Source: an uncultured Desulfovibrio sp. (GTDB lineage: Bacteria > Desulfobacterota > Desulfovibrionia > Desulfovibrionales > Desulfovibrionaceae). Taken from it: DNA of 64,000 nucleotides. The stretch spans positions 14,134 to 78,133 of the forward strand of contig CAJUMQ010000012.1 of NCBI GenBank assembly GCA_910587035.1, in the 5' to 3' direction. Shown piece by piece: positions 8,885 through 17,928 of this stretch. Positions within the stretch are counted from its first letter, which is position 1. The number at the start of each line of letters is the position of its first letter. A program made the position numbers and the translations under genes. The notes beneath the pieces are model-generated. The model made no database searches, was not told the origin of the DNA, and saw nothing but the letters and a program-made list of their open reading frames with translations.

Positions 8885-9043
8885 CATAAATCGCCAGCTC
8901 TCTTGCGACCTTATTTTTCATCAGGTCTCTCCCATGCATGAACCATATGGATATGGTGCCTGAAACTGTGAATATTGCAAATTTTGCCGTATATGTCTAT
9001 GTATCTTGGGGATTATGACAAATCGGTTACTTACGGAGGGGTT

Positions 9044-9706
9044 ATGAAAGGTTTAGTGTGTGTTTTGACCCTTGTTGTCTCCCTGACTCTCGCATCCGCC
9101 TTTGCCAGCGCCCAGCCTGCGGCCAATGCCGATGTTGAGAAGAAGCTGACTGAGGCATGGACGGCCTACAATATTGGCAATTACAAAAAAACCCTGAGCA
9201 TTGTGGAGCCCCTGGCCGGAGAGGGAAATCCCCGCGCGCAGGTAATTCTTGGCCGATGCTATGAGAATGGTCTGGGGGTTAAACAGGATCTCGGCGTTGC
9301 CGCGCAGTGGTTTCAGCTGGCTGCGGAACAGAATTACCCGGAGGCGCAGATCCTGCTGGCCTATGCCTATGAGGTTGGCGCCGGCGTGCCCAAGAATCCC
9401 CGCGAAGTTATGAACCTCATGACAAGGGCCGCGGAATCCGGCAATGCCGAGGCCCAGTTCAATCTGGCCCTCAACTACAGCCAGGGGCTTTATGGCGCGC
9501 CAAAAAATGAGCAGGAAAGTTTCCGCTGGGCCAGCCTTGCGGCGCAGCAGGGCTATGCTCAGGCAGAGCGCTTTTTGGGCGCATGCTATGAGTTTGGCTT
9601 TGGTGTAAATGCCAATGCGGAGCTGGCAGCCGAATGGTATGCCAAGGCTGCTGCCAAAGGATTAAGCCGCGAAGGCAGCATATTCAATTATGTCAAACAG
9701 TATTGA
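9044..9706 (+). CDS. Secreted Sel1-repeat protein
   Basis: 220 residues with a signal peptide (hydrophobic core LVCVLTLVVSLTLA, likely cut after ASA near residue 23) and four or five Sel1-like TPR repeats of about 36 residues, seen as recurring AQVILGRCYENGLGV, AQILLAYAYEVGAGV and AERFLGACYEFGFGV units. Such proteins act as periplasmic or envelope adaptors. The frame extends to 8975, but GGAGGGG sits just before the ATG at 9044 and only this start gives a clean signal peptide. It is monocistronic, between opposing genes. Confidence 0.85.
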   Translation: MKGLVCVLTLVVSLTLASAFASAQPAANADVEKKLTEAWTAYNIGNYKKTLSIVEPLAGEGNPRAQVILGRCYENGLGVKQDLGVAAQWFQLAAEQNYPEAQILLAYAYEVGAGVPKNPREVMNLMTRAAESGNAEAQFNLALNYSQGLYGAPKNEQESFRWASLAAQQGYAQAERFLGACYEFGFGVNANAELAAEWYAKAAAKGLSREGSIFNYVKQY

Positions 9707-9803
9707 TTGGCAAAACTGGCGGGATGTAAAGTTTTGGCTGGTGTAGAAACTTGAAGGTCCCAGAGCAAAAAACGTGGTTTTTGGCTGATTCCCGTCACTT
9801 TTA

Positions 9804-9833
9804 GCGCCGTGCCAGATAGATCTGACACGGCGC
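9804..9833. terminator. Hairpin terminator between Sel1 gene and gap
   Basis: GCGCCGTG at 9804-9811 pairs with CACGGCGC at 9826-9833 across a 14-nt loop. Only short T-rich stretches flank it, so strength is uncertain. The convergent genes on either side make a two-way terminator plausible. Confidence 0.55.
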
Positions 9834-9859
9834 CCTATTTCATTGCAGCCGGATCAGTA

Positions 9860-10861
9860 TCACATGCTTTTGGCAACCATCCGCACCAGCCGTCTGAGCT
9901 GGTTTGTGAAGCCGGCTTCATTGTCATACCAGATTAGCATTTTCAGCATTGTGCCATCCTGCACCTGGGTAGAGAGGGCGTCCACAACACCGCCATATGT
10001 TGAGCCGCGATAGTCAATGGATACCAGAGGCTCCTCGGAATAGCCGAGGTTCTCGCGCAGATATCCTTCGCTTGCAGCCTTGATGGCGGCATTGACCACG
10101 GCGGGGTCGCAAACCTTTTCCACCTCGCAGGTAAGGTCCACCAGTGAGCAGTCAAAGGTTGGCACACGCACGCTCATGCCGTTTATCCGCCCTTCAAGCT
10201 CCGGCAAAACAATGCCAACAGCCTTTGCGGCGCCAGTGCTGGAAGGCACCATGCTCACTCCCGCCGTGCGGCCCCTTCGCCAGTCCTTGTGAGTGCCATC
10301 CAGTATGCGCTGGCTCATGGTGTAGGCATGGATGGTGGTCATAAGACCATGCCTGAAGCCAAAGTTTTCATGAATGACCTTAACAGGGGGGGCAAGACAG
10401 TTGGTTGTGCAGGAGGCGGCGGAAATCACATCATGTGAGGCCGGGTCATAAATGTCCTGGTTGACACCCATGACAATGGTGGCATCCACCCCTTTGCCTG
10501 GCGCTGAGATTATGACTTTTTTTGCGCCGCATTCCAGATGTCTGGCCAGGCCGTGGCGATCCTTGATTTTACCTGTGGATTCCACCACAAGGTCCACTCC
10601 GAGCCTGTCCCACTGCCATTCGCCAAGAGGCTGTCTTGTCACCTTGATATGCCTGCCGTTGACGATAAGACCGTCCTCGTCATGGGCCACTTCTCCTGCA
10701 AAGTGGCCATAGGTCGAATCATACTTGAGCAGATAGGCAAGAGCATCATTGCTTGCGCGGGCATTTATGGCGGTGAAGACAACATCCTCATCATCCGCCA
10801 TCAGTCTCAGGAGATAGCGGCCAATGCGGCCAAAGCCATTCATTCCCAATTTTACGGGCAT
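9860..10861 (-). CDS. gap: Glyceraldehyde-3-phosphate dehydrogenase, type I
   Basis: A 333-residue GAPDH with the Rossmann GFGRIGR loop at residues 9-15, catalytic Cys151 in SAASCTTNC and the C-terminal WYDNEAGF segment. It oxidises glyceraldehyde 3-phosphate in glycolysis and gluconeogenesis. At the end of the second Rossmann strand the sequence reads INARAS, so the Asp that favours NAD in many type I enzymes (IND) is replaced by Ala; relaxed or NADP use is possible but not proven. It lies 30 bp after fba on the same strand, forming a glycolytic pair. Confidence 0.96.
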   Translation of the reverse strand: MPVKLGMNGFGRIGRYLLRLMADDEDVVFTAINARASNDALAYLLKYDSTYGHFAGEVAHDEDGLIVNGRHIKVTRQPLGEWQWDRLGVDLVVESTGKIKDRHGLARHLECGAKKVIISAPGKGVDATIVMGVNQDIYDPASHDVISAASCTTNCLAPPVKVIHENFGFRHGLMTTIHAYTMSQRILDGTHKDWRRGRTAGVSMVPSSTGAAKAVGIVLPELEGRINGMSVRVPTFDCSLVDLTCEVEKVCDPAVVNAAIKAASEGYLRENLGYSEEPLVSIDYRGSTYGGVVDALSTQVQDGTMLKMLIWYDNEAGFTNQLRRLVRMVAKSM

Positions 10862-10891
10862 TTTTGTGTCCAGTGTTAAAAAATAAAAATT

Positions 10892-11818
10892 CTATGCCTT
10901 GCCGGAGGAACCCATCACATCATGGATCTTGTGGGCGACCATCTTCTTGACGGCATCACGCGCCGGGGAAAGATAGGAGCGAGGATCAAACTGCTCTGGA
11001 TGTTCGGCGAAGAACTGGCGGATGGAGGCAGTGAGGGCAAGGCGAATGTCCGTATCCACATTGATCTTGCATATGCCCATGCTGGCGGCCTTGCGCAGCA
11101 TGTCTTCAGGCACGCCCTTGGCTCCGCCAACCTTGCCGCCATATTCATTGCAGAGTTCGACAAATTTCTGGGGCACGCTGGATGCGCCATGGAGCACAAG
11201 CGGATAACCGGGCATAAGGGAAGTTATCTTTTCCAGCCTTGGGAAATCGAGGGTCGCGTCGCCCTTGAACTTGTATGCGCCATGGCTTGTGCCAATGGCA
11301 ATGGCAAGGGAATCGCAGCCTGTGCGATTTACAAAATCCACAGCCTGATCAGGATCTGTATAGACATGCCCTTCAGATTTCACATGCTCCTCAACACCTG
11401 CCAGCTTGCCGAGCTCGGCCTCCACCCAGACGCCACGCGGATGGGCATAGTCCACCACTTTTTTTGTAAGGGCCACGTTTTCCTCATAGGGGAGATGGGA
11501 GCCATCAATCATGACCGAGGTGAAGCCACCATCGATGCAATCCCTGCACATTTCATAGCTGGGGCCGTGGTCCAGATGCACAACCACAGGCACGCCTGGA
11601 TCCTCCTCCAGAGCTGCCTCCACCAGCTTCATGATGTAGACCTGGCCGGCATATTTGCGGGCCCCCGCTGAAACCTGGAGAATAACCGGGGATTTTTCCT
11701 CAGCGGCAGCCCACATTATGCCCTGGACAATTTCCATGTTGTTAACATTGAATGCGCCGATGGCGTAATGGCCTTCATAAGCCTTGGCAAACATTTCCCT
11801 TGGTCCTACAAGCGGCAT
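10892..11818 (-). CDS. fba: Class II fructose-1,6-bisphosphate aldolase
   Basis: A 308-residue class II (zinc-dependent) aldolase. Metal-binding histidines appear in VVHLDHGPS and VLHGASSVP, and the N-terminal GAFNVNNMEIVQGI segment is typical. It cleaves fructose 1,6-bisphosphate to two triose phosphates. The start has GGGAGGAAAT before the ATG. The downstream gap gene is 30 bp away and probably shares the transcript. Confidence 0.96.
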   Translation of the reverse strand: MPLVGPREMFAKAYEGHYAIGAFNVNNMEIVQGIMWAAAEEKSPVILQVSAGARKYAGQVYIMKLVEAALEEDPGVPVVVHLDHGPSYEMCRDCIDGGFTSVMIDGSHLPYEENVALTKKVVDYAHPRGVWVEAELGKLAGVEEHVKSEGHVYTDPDQAVDFVNRTGCDSLAIAIGTSHGAYKFKGDATLDFPRLEKITSLMPGYPLVLHGASSVPQKFVELCNEYGGKVGGAKGVPEDMLRKAASMGICKINVDTDIRLALTASIRQFFAEHPEQFDPRSYLSPARDAVKKMVAHKIHDVMGSSGKA

Positions 11819-11907
11819 GATTTCCTCCCTGTTGGCTGCGCGGCTGAACCCGCGGACTTTTCATTATGGCAGGCATCGGATTGTGTCTGCCAGGACTGTT
11901 TGTATCC

Positions 11908-11936
11908 ATTATGTCAAATTCATGTAAAAAGCGCAA
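11908..11936 (-). promoter_or_regulatory. Possible sigma-70 promoter of fba-gap
   Basis: Read on the minus strand: TTGCGC (11931-11936), a 17-bp spacer and CATAAT (11908-11913), about 90 bp before the fba start. The match is fair (4 of 6 and 5 of 6). A nearby TTGACA in the spacer region lacks a good partner. Confidence 0.35.
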
Positions 11937-11985
11937 AGATATTATACCATGTTTCGTCTGAAAACACGGAATACTTCATGCGTCG

Positions 11986-12936
11986 TTATATGTTCAGGGA
12001 GTGTGTGCGCCCCGCCGCAGTTATGGCTGCTCCCGCCTGTTCAATGCCCACCCTGTTTTTATTGTCATATATGCTGTAAAATTCTGCTGCCTGGGGTGGA
12101 GTGAAAGATGGCATAAGAACATTTGCTCCGGCCATCAGCCCCCGCAACTGCCCCTGGTCGCGATCGACACTTGCAAGGGCTGTGGTAGCCGGCAAATTCA
12201 GATGCGGCAGGGCCAGGCGCAGTGTGGCCACAGCAGCCAGGGCAAGATCAGGACTGCCAGATGGATTGCCAGCCAGGGGAGTATTGTGCTGGCTGATGAA
12301 TGGCCCAACACCGGCCATGGCGACGTTCAATTTCGCGCAAAGCCGTATGTCCTCAGCCAGTGTGGCCAGAGTCTGGCCAGGCAGTCCCGTCATGAAGCCA
12401 CTGCCGGTCTCATAACCCAGGCGGCCAAGAACATGCAGGCATTCCAGCCTGTCTTTGAGAGAATAGCCTGGATGCAGCCGGTCATAGAGAGCGGGATCCG
12501 CCGTCTCATGCTTGAGCAGGTAGCGGCTGGCGCCATTTTTGCGCCACAGCTCATAATCCTTCCTGTCGCATTCGCCAACGGAGAGGGTCACAGCCACCCC
12601 AAATCTCATGACAATTTCACGGACAACCTCCGCAAGCCATGCCGGATCGCACGCCCCTTCGCCAGATTGAAGCACGATGCTGTCCACACCGCTTTTCACT
12701 GCTATTGAGGCTGCATCGATAATATCATTTTGACTCAGGCAATAGCGTTTGAGCGAGCCGTTCTGGGCCCGCAGGCCACAATAGAGGCAATTGCGGCGGC
12801 AGATATTGGAAAACTCAATCAGGCCACGGACAAATACATGCGTCCCTTTGGCCACAAGCGCGGTTTCCCTGGCCTTCGCGCAAAGCCCGGGCAAGTCAGA
12901 TTGCAGGAGACCAAGAATTTCATCCAGATCCATCAT
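11986..12936 (-). CDS. hydE: [FeFe] hydrogenase maturase, radical SAM protein HydE
   Basis: 316 residues with a radical-SAM CX3CX2C motif at C46, C50 and C53, within EFSNICRRNCLYCG, a context typical of HydE and related BioB-like enzymes. Further support comes from LSVGE, SRYLLKHETADP, the GFMTGLPGQT loop and VGPFI. HydE helps build the diiron subcluster of the H-cluster. A PylB-like or other BioB-like role is a weaker alternative. No strong Shine-Dalgarno sequence precedes the tandem ATGs at 12936/12933. It diverges from the nickel transporter operon; hydF, hydG and hydrogenase genes are not in the window. Confidence 0.8.
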   Translation of the reverse strand: MMDLDEILGLLQSDLPGLCAKARETALVAKGTHVFVRGLIEFSNICRRNCLYCGLRAQNGSLKRYCLSQNDIIDAASIAVKSGVDSIVLQSGEGACDPAWLAEVVREIVMRFGVAVTLSVGECDRKDYELWRKNGASRYLLKHETADPALYDRLHPGYSLKDRLECLHVLGRLGYETGSGFMTGLPGQTLATLAEDIRLCAKLNVAMAGVGPFISQHNTPLAGNPSGSPDLALAAVATLRLALPHLNLPATTALASVDRDQGQLRGLMAGANVLMPSFTPPQAAEFYSIYDNKNRVGIEQAGAAITAAGRTHSLNI

Positions 12937-12956
12937 TTAAGTAATAAAAAAGTTGT

Positions 12957-12982
12957 TGCTACGTTTTTAAAAAAAATGCTAC
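12957..12982. promoter_or_regulatory. Direct repeat in hydE/nikK divergent region
   Basis: TGCTAC occurs at 12957-12962 and again at 12977-12982, 20 bp apart, separated by a run of A and T. The repeat lies in the 90-bp region between divergent hydE and the nickel transporter genes. Two helical turns of spacing would suit a dimer of dimers. It does not match the inverted NikR-type pattern I know, so it is only a candidate regulatory site. Confidence 0.25.
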
Positions 12983-13026
12983 TAGAAAACAGGCATTAGC
13001 CAAAACAAAAAGGTAGGAAAAATATC

Positions 13027-13812
13027 ATGAAATCCCTGTTATCTTCAATGCTTCTTGCCACATTAGCTCTTCTTGCAGCCCCTGTCTCCTCGCAGGCCCA
13101 TTTTGGGATGGTCATACCATCGGAATCAATGCTGGTCAGCAAGGACGGGTCGGAAGTAAATTTCGATATCGCATTTTCCCATCCTTTTTCACGCATGGGC
13201 ATGGACATGGCCAAACCGGCCGATTTTTTTGTTTTTGTCGATGGTTCAAAACACAGCCTCACAGCTGATCTCAAAGAGGCAAAATATATGGGCCATGCCG
13301 CTTGGAGAGCCACCTATACCATCAAAAAGCCTGGCGTATATCAGTTTGCGGTGGTGCCGCAACCATATTTTGAACAGGCCGAAGACTGCTTTATAATTCA
13401 TTATGCCAAGACTGTTGTGGCTGCCTATGGCGCAGAGGACGACTGGGACATCCCCCTTGGGCTGCCAGTGGAAATTATTCCACTCACTAGGCCTTTTGGC
13501 AATTATGCCGGGAATGTCTTTCAGGGGCTGGTTCTTGCCAATGGCAAGCCTTGTCCCGGCATAAGTGTGGAAATGGAAAATCTCAATAAAAATGGCGCCC
13601 ACAAGGCCCCCAATGAATATTTTGAAACCCAGACCATAAAGACCGATGCCAATGGCGTTTTCACAGCCGGCATTCCCTGGGCTGGCTGGTGGGGTTTCGC
13701 GGCCCTGGTGGAAGGTGAAAAGAAACTGGAGCATGAAGGCAAGGCAAAGGATGTGGAGCTTGGCGGGATTATCTGGCTTGATTTTTCGGCTCCAGAAAAA
13801 ACCGGCAAATAG
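13027..13812 (+). CDS. nikK: DUF4198 periplasmic component of a nickel ECF transporter (NikK-like)
   Basis: 261 residues with a signal peptide (cleavage near SSQA|HF, residue 24) leaving a mature N-terminal His, as in metal-binding DUF4198 proteins. The fold is a predicted beta-sandwich. In Nik(K)MLQO systems this component delivers nickel to the membrane complex. It opens a five-gene operon, 12 bp before the CbiM-like gene. The Shine-Dalgarno is moderate (AGGTAGGA). Confidence 0.8.
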   Translation: MKSLLSSMLLATLALLAAPVSSQAHFGMVIPSESMLVSKDGSEVNFDIAFSHPFSRMGMDMAKPADFFVFVDGSKHSLTADLKEAKYMGHAAWRATYTIKKPGVYQFAVVPQPYFEQAEDCFIIHYAKTVVAAYGAEDDWDIPLGLPVEIIPLTRPFGNYAGNVFQGLVLANGKPCPGISVEMENLNKNGAHKAPNEYFETQTIKTDANGVFTAGIPWAGWWGFAALVEGEKKLEHEGKAKDVELGGIIWLDFSAPEKTGK

Positions 13813-13824
13813 GGCGGATAAATC

Positions 13825-14463
13825 ATGCATATTTCTGAAGGCGTTCTTTCCGCTCCAGTCCTGATAACTGGCGCGGCATTTGCGTGCGCCGGTATCGTGG
13901 CCGGTCTCAAGCACATCAATAATGACAATCTTGTTGCCTGTGGCGTGCTTTCTGCGGCATTTTTCACAGGTTCGCTGATCCATGTGCCCATTGGTTTTGC
14001 CAATGCCCATCTGATACTGAATGGCCTGCTTGGTGTTATGCTTGGCTGGGCGGCCTTTCCGGCAATATTCGCGGCATTGCTGTTGCAGGCTGTGCTGTTT
14101 CAATATGGCGGTCTGACCACACTGGGAGTAAATACATTCACCATGGGGACAGCCGCCGTAGTGTCCTGGTACATTTTCCGTTGGCTGTACATGCTTTGGC
14201 CAACCAGGCGCGGTCTAGCCCTGGCAGCCTTTTGCGGCGGTTTTTTGGGAGTGTGCATGGCATCGCTCTTGACTGCACTCGCGCTGGCATTTACCAATGA
14301 GGGGTTCAGGGCCGCCGCAGGCGCCCTGTTTCTGGCCCATTTGCCGGTTATGGTGATTGAGGGCCTCATTACATCCTTCACCGTGGTGGTCATCGCCAGG
14401 GTAAAACCGCAACTTCTGGCCATTCCCGTCAGGCTTGGCCGGATGCAGGGGTATACAGCATGA
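13825..14463 (+). CDS. cbiM: CbiM/NikM-type substrate-binding membrane subunit
   Basis: 212 residues, about six to seven membrane segments. It starts MHISEGVL, the signature N-terminus of CbiM/NikM proteins in which the free amino group and His2 bind Ni or Co in the membrane pocket. HVPIGFANAHL and GVNTFTMG are further family marks. The neighbours NikK and NikL point to nickel rather than cobalt. The stop overlaps the next start by 4 bp. Confidence 0.9.
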   Translation: MHISEGVLSAPVLITGAAFACAGIVAGLKHINNDNLVACGVLSAAFFTGSLIHVPIGFANAHLILNGLLGVMLGWAAFPAIFAALLLQAVLFQYGGLTTLGVNTFTMGTAAVVSWYIFRWLYMLWPTRRGLALAAFCGGFLGVCMASLLTALALAFTNEGFRAAAGALFLAHLPVMVIEGLITSFTVVVIARVKPQLLAIPVRLGRMQGYTA

Positions 14464-15239
14464 GATCATATTATTCACACATGAAATGTGTATTTTTTGC
14501 CACAATATTCACTCTTGTGTTTGCAACCAGTGGCGAAGCCGCCGCCCACAGGCTCAATGTCTTCGCGTGGCTTGATAATGACAATGTGGTTGTGGAATGC
14601 AATTTTGGCAAAAACAGGCCTGCCATGGGCGCAACCGTCTCCATCTATGACAGGGATACCAAAAAGGAGCTTGTGCAGGGCAAGACAGACAACAGCGGCC
14701 ATTTTGCCTTCAAGGTCCCGCAGATCATTCGCGATGGTCATGGCCTGTCCATTGATGTCAATGCCGGACAGGGCCATCATGGCACCTGGGAGATGGATGC
14801 CTCCGAGCTTTATTCCGCCGCGGCCCTGACTGCTGGTTTTGACGAGGCCAGAATTGAAGGCCAGCGTCTGGACAGCCAGGCTGCTGGAAAAAAATATCCC
14901 CGCTTCCGCACCGAGGCCAGGTCTGTTGAAAACAGCCCTGCTGCCACAACCGAAGAAAATATTCCCTTGCCGGACAGGCGTTCCATGATCCCCACCCCAC
15001 AGGATGGGGGAGGCGCTTCCCGGCCAGACATCGGCTATGCCGCACAGGGGGGCTATTCCCAGGGGCAAATAAGGGCCTATATAAGTGAAGCAGTGGAAAG
15101 CGCCATGGCGCCCATCAGACATGAGCTGGCGGCAATGGGCGCCCAGGGGCCGTCCATAACCGAAATAATCGGTGGCATTGGCTGGATCATGGGCATTGTG
15201 GGCATAATCCTTTATTTCCGCAGCAGGCGCTCAAGCTAG
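14460..15239 (+). CDS. nikL: NikL-like accessory subunit of the nickel transporter
   Basis: 259 residues: a signal-like hydrophobic N-terminus (about residues 11-28) ending near AAAHRLNVFAW, a beta-rich periplasmic domain, a low-complexity linker, and one C-terminal membrane helix (about 230-253) followed by RSRRSS. This layout fits the CbiN/NikL-type small component that partners CbiM in nickel uptake. The start overlaps the CbiM stop by 4 bp, so translation is coupled. Confidence 0.75.
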   Translation: MRSYYSHMKCVFFATIFTLVFATSGEAAAHRLNVFAWLDNDNVVVECNFGKNRPAMGATVSIYDRDTKKELVQGKTDNSGHFAFKVPQIIRDGHGLSIDVNAGQGHHGTWEMDASELYSAAALTAGFDEARIEGQRLDSQAAGKKYPRFRTEARSVENSPAATTEENIPLPDRRSMIPTPQDGGGASRPDIGYAAQGGYSQGQIRAYISEAVESAMAPIRHELAAMGAQGPSITEIIGGIGWIMGIVGIILYFRSRRSS

Positions 15240-15998
15240 TTGGCCCATGCAGGAGAGGGCGGAAAGTTTCCGCTCAACCTTGACCCGCGCTGCGTTCTGG
15301 TCAGCACTTTTTCGCTTTCGATTGTGGCTGCCTGTCTGTATAATCTGACGGCAGCCACTGTGGCGCTTTTTGCAGGCATTGTTCTGCTGCTTTACGCAAG
15401 ACCACCCTTGCGGCATCTGGCGCGCAGGCTTGTGGCGGCAAATATTTTTATAGCCTTCATCTGGCTTGTTGTGCCCTGGACAATGCCAGGCGCAACTGTC
15501 TGGCAGGCAGGCTTTGTGTCAATAAGCCGGGAAGGCATCCAGCTTTCCCTGCTGGCTACTGTCAAGGCCAATGCCATCATCTGCATTTTTCTGGCTCTTG
15601 CGGCTCCCCTCTCCATTGCCGGCTGGGGCAATGCCCTCAGAGGTCTGCATTGTCCGGACAGGCTGATATGGATTTTTCTGCTGATGGGCAGAAATATATT
15701 TATATTGGGCAGTGTATGGCAAAACATGTATGCGGCTGCAAGATTGAGGGGATTCTCCCCCAGGGGTGGGCCGCGCAGCTGGCGCATACTGGCCAACATG
15801 CTTGCATTTTTGCTGATACGCGCAAGCGAGCGCGGCGAAAAAATGCGCGAAGCCATGCTTTTGCGCGGTTTTTCCGGCAAGCTGCCCTATGCCGGCCATT
15901 CCGCCATGGGCAAACGGGATGTGGTTTTTAGCCTGTTTGTCATTGCCATAATTGCCTGTATGCTTTGGGTTGAATGTTTTTTCCGGAAGCCCGTTTGA
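15240..15998 (+). CDS. cbiQ: CbiQ-type ECF transporter transmembrane subunit (T component)
   Basis: 252 residues with about five to six membrane segments. The C-terminal cytoplasmic part has the two Ala-Arg-Gly-type coupling motifs: AARLRGF near residue 165 and MLLRGF near residue 208, which contact the ATPase. The frame begins with TTG directly after the nikL stop, and no ATG lies nearby in frame, so the exact start is uncertain. Confidence 0.85.
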   Translation: MAHAGEGGKFPLNLDPRCVLVSTFSLSIVAACLYNLTAATVALFAGIVLLLYARPPLRHLARRLVAANIFIAFIWLVVPWTMPGATVWQAGFVSISREGIQLSLLATVKANAIICIFLALAAPLSIAGWGNALRGLHCPDRLIWIFLLMGRNIFILGSVWQNMYAAARLRGFSPRGGPRSWRILANMLAFLLIRASERGEKMREAMLLRGFSGKLPYAGHSAMGKRDVVFSLFVIAIIACMLWVECFFRKPV

Positions 15999-16024
15999 TC
16001 AAACGTAAAAATGCTTGGCCAGCA

Positions 16025-16702
16025 ATGAGTCGAAATATGCCCGAGCCCATATTCAGTGTGAAAGATCTGACCTTTGGATATGACAATGGCCACGTGGTTC
16101 TTGATGGAGTCAATCTGGCAGTATTTCCTGGCCAATGTCTGGGTGTGCGCGGATCCAATGGCAGCGGCAAGACAACACTGTTCCGCTGCATTACAGGTCT
16201 GGAAAAGCCAGGATCCGGTTCCATATGGCTTGGGGATCGGCAAATGCGGAGTGAGCGTGATTTTCGCGAGCTTCGTTGCCAGGTTGGCTATGTGCTGCAG
16301 GATGCGGATGATCAGCTGTTTTTTCCCACAGTCATGGAAGATATATCTTTTGGACCATTGAATCTGGGGCTGCCGGAAAAGGATGCTGCGGAGCTTGCCA
16401 GGGAATGTCTGGATCTTGTGGGTCTGTCGGGATTTGAAAACAGAATAACCCACCATCTTTCGGGTGGTGAAAAAAAACTGGTATCCATTGCCGCTGTGCT
16501 GGCCATGCGGCCAAGGGCAATTCTTCTGGATGAGCCTCTCAATGGTCTGGACACCAAAGCCTGCAAATTGATTGCCGATATAATTGGCAAAATGGATTGC
16601 GCCCGGATCATCATATCCCATGACAGGGATCTTCTGACACAGGTCAGAGCGGAGTGTATGCTGCTGGAAAAAGGCAGACTTTCCCCTTTGCCAGACAATT
16701 AA
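16025..16702 (+). CDS. cbiO: CbiO-type ECF transporter ATPase (A component)
   Basis: About 225 residues with Walker A GSNGSGKTT, Q-loop LQDADDQLF (the DDQ is typical of ECF ATPases), signature LSGGEKK, Walker B ILLDEP and the switch His in IISHD. It powers nickel uptake with CbiM, NikL and CbiQ. I prefer the ATG at 16025; the frame also extends to 15974, overlapping cbiQ, and 16037 is another option. None has a strong Shine-Dalgarno sequence. Confidence 0.88.
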   Translation: MSRNMPEPIFSVKDLTFGYDNGHVVLDGVNLAVFPGQCLGVRGSNGSGKTTLFRCITGLEKPGSGSIWLGDRQMRSERDFRELRCQVGYVLQDADDQLFFPTVMEDISFGPLNLGLPEKDAAELARECLDLVGLSGFENRITHHLSGGEKKLVSIAAVLAMRPRAILLDEPLNGLDTKACKLIADIIGKMDCARIIISHDRDLLTQVRAECMLLEKGRLSPLPDN

Positions 16703-16804
16703 TCCTTTTTTTGTATTTGATTTGCGCAAAAAAAACGGCTAAGCAATCATCTGTCGCGCCCTTTGGGCAAATTGCAATATTCGGAATACCCATTATTCTG
16801 CGCC

Positions 16805-17749
16805 ATGACCTTTTTTCATGCCTTTTCCGGCGTTTTTAGCCTGCTTCTTGTTGTCGCTCTGGGTTTTTTTCTGGGCAGGGCCGGCTGGTTTCCCATGGAA
16901 GTCCGCAAACTCCTGCCCAAACTAGTTACAAATGTATCCTTGCCGCCTTTTCTGGCATGTACCATAATCTCTTCCTTTGAGCGCGGCAGCCTTGTACACA
17001 TGCTCAAGGGGCCATTGATGCCCCTGCTGGCCATGTGCATGCTTTTTGTGGGCGCATATCTGATTGCCAGAATCATTGGAGTGCAAAAGAAGCATTTTGG
17101 GCTTTTTTGTGTTTGCGTATCCAATCCCAATACCATATTCATTGGCATTCCCGTAAACCAGGCGCTGTTCGGGCCGGAATCCCTGCAATATGTGCTGCTA
17201 TACTATTTCGCAAGCACGTTCTTTTTCTGGACTGTGGGCAATTATTTTATCAGCCGGGATGGCCAGGAGCGGGGAGCGGGTTCAAAAGCGGAAAAGTACC
17301 GCTTCCAATGGAAAAATCTCATCTCCGCGCCCATATTGGGATTTATCTGCGGGGTAACCATTGTTTTTCTCGATCTGGAGGTCCCGGGGTTTCTGTTTCG
17401 CAGTTGTATGATAGTGGGAGAAATGACAACGCCCCTGGCTCTCATATTCATCGGAATTACAATAGAGGGGATCGGCCTGCGCAATCTGCGCATAGGCAAG
17501 GATGTTGTGGCCGCTCTGATTGGCCGCATGGTGCTTAGCCCTCTTCTGGTGGCTATACTCCTGCCATTTTTCGGGCTGCCGGAGCTGATGGGAAAGGTTT
17601 TTATAATCCAGTCATCACTGCCGGTGCTCATGGCCGTGGCTATTCTCAGCGCCTACTATGATACGGATCCGGATTTTGGCTCTGTAATGGTTTCCGTCTC
17701 CACCATGCTCAGCGTGATTACCATACCCATCTATATGATTTTATTATAA
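16805..17749 (+). CDS. AEC (auxin efflux carrier) family transporter
   Basis: About 314 residues with ten predicted membrane segments in two halves, of the bacterial AEC type: NPNTIFIGIPVNQALFG in the middle and a C-terminal SSLPVLMAVAILS segment around residue 275. Members carry organic anions such as malate or malonate; the substrate here is unknown. The frame is open from 16763, but starting at 16805 puts the first helix at the N-terminus. No strong ribosome site is visible. It follows the nickel operon by about 100 bp. Confidence 0.85.
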   Translation: MTFFHAFSGVFSLLLVVALGFFLGRAGWFPMEVRKLLPKLVTNVSLPPFLACTIISSFERGSLVHMLKGPLMPLLAMCMLFVGAYLIARIIGVQKKHFGLFCVCVSNPNTIFIGIPVNQALFGPESLQYVLLYYFASTFFFWTVGNYFISRDGQERGAGSKAEKYRFQWKNLISAPILGFICGVTIVFLDLEVPGFLFRSCMIVGEMTTPLALIFIGITIEGIGLRNLRIGKDVVAALIGRMVLSPLLVAILLPFFGLPELMGKVFIIQSSLPVLMAVAILSAYYDTDPDFGSVMVSVSTMLSVITIPIYMILL

Positions 17750-17784
17750 TATAGCATATTTATATTGAAAGAAAGCAAGCGCGC

Positions 17785-17890
17785 CTGGCCGCGATAGCGG
17801 GCGTGGTGGCCAATGGCGAGCAGCAAAGCCGCGTTTTGCTGTGAAGCGCCAGTCTGTAAGGTTGAAATTGGGACAATTTTAACTGATACA
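17785..17890 (-). repeat. Structured intergenic repeat, copy C
   Basis: About 105 bp, inverted relative to 41641-41752, with which it shares long stretches. Hairpin GTTGAAATTG, GGA, CAATTTTAAC lies at 17861-17883 (one mismatch), and CAGCAAA with TTTGCTG around 17821-17841. It lies between the AEC and DUF362 genes. The H3 end is not recognisable here. Confidence 0.7.
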
Positions 17891-17928
17891 TGCCATATAT
17901 TCATGTATCGTCTGCAGTGTGAGGATGT

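Noticed and set aside
12001..12708. A 235-residue plus-strand frame opposite hydE
   Set aside because: Antisense shadow of a gene with clear radical-SAM motifs; composition is unlike a real protein.
12937..13026. A NikR operator before the nickel genes
   Set aside because: The TGCTAC words are direct rather than inverted and do not match the NikR half-site pattern I know.
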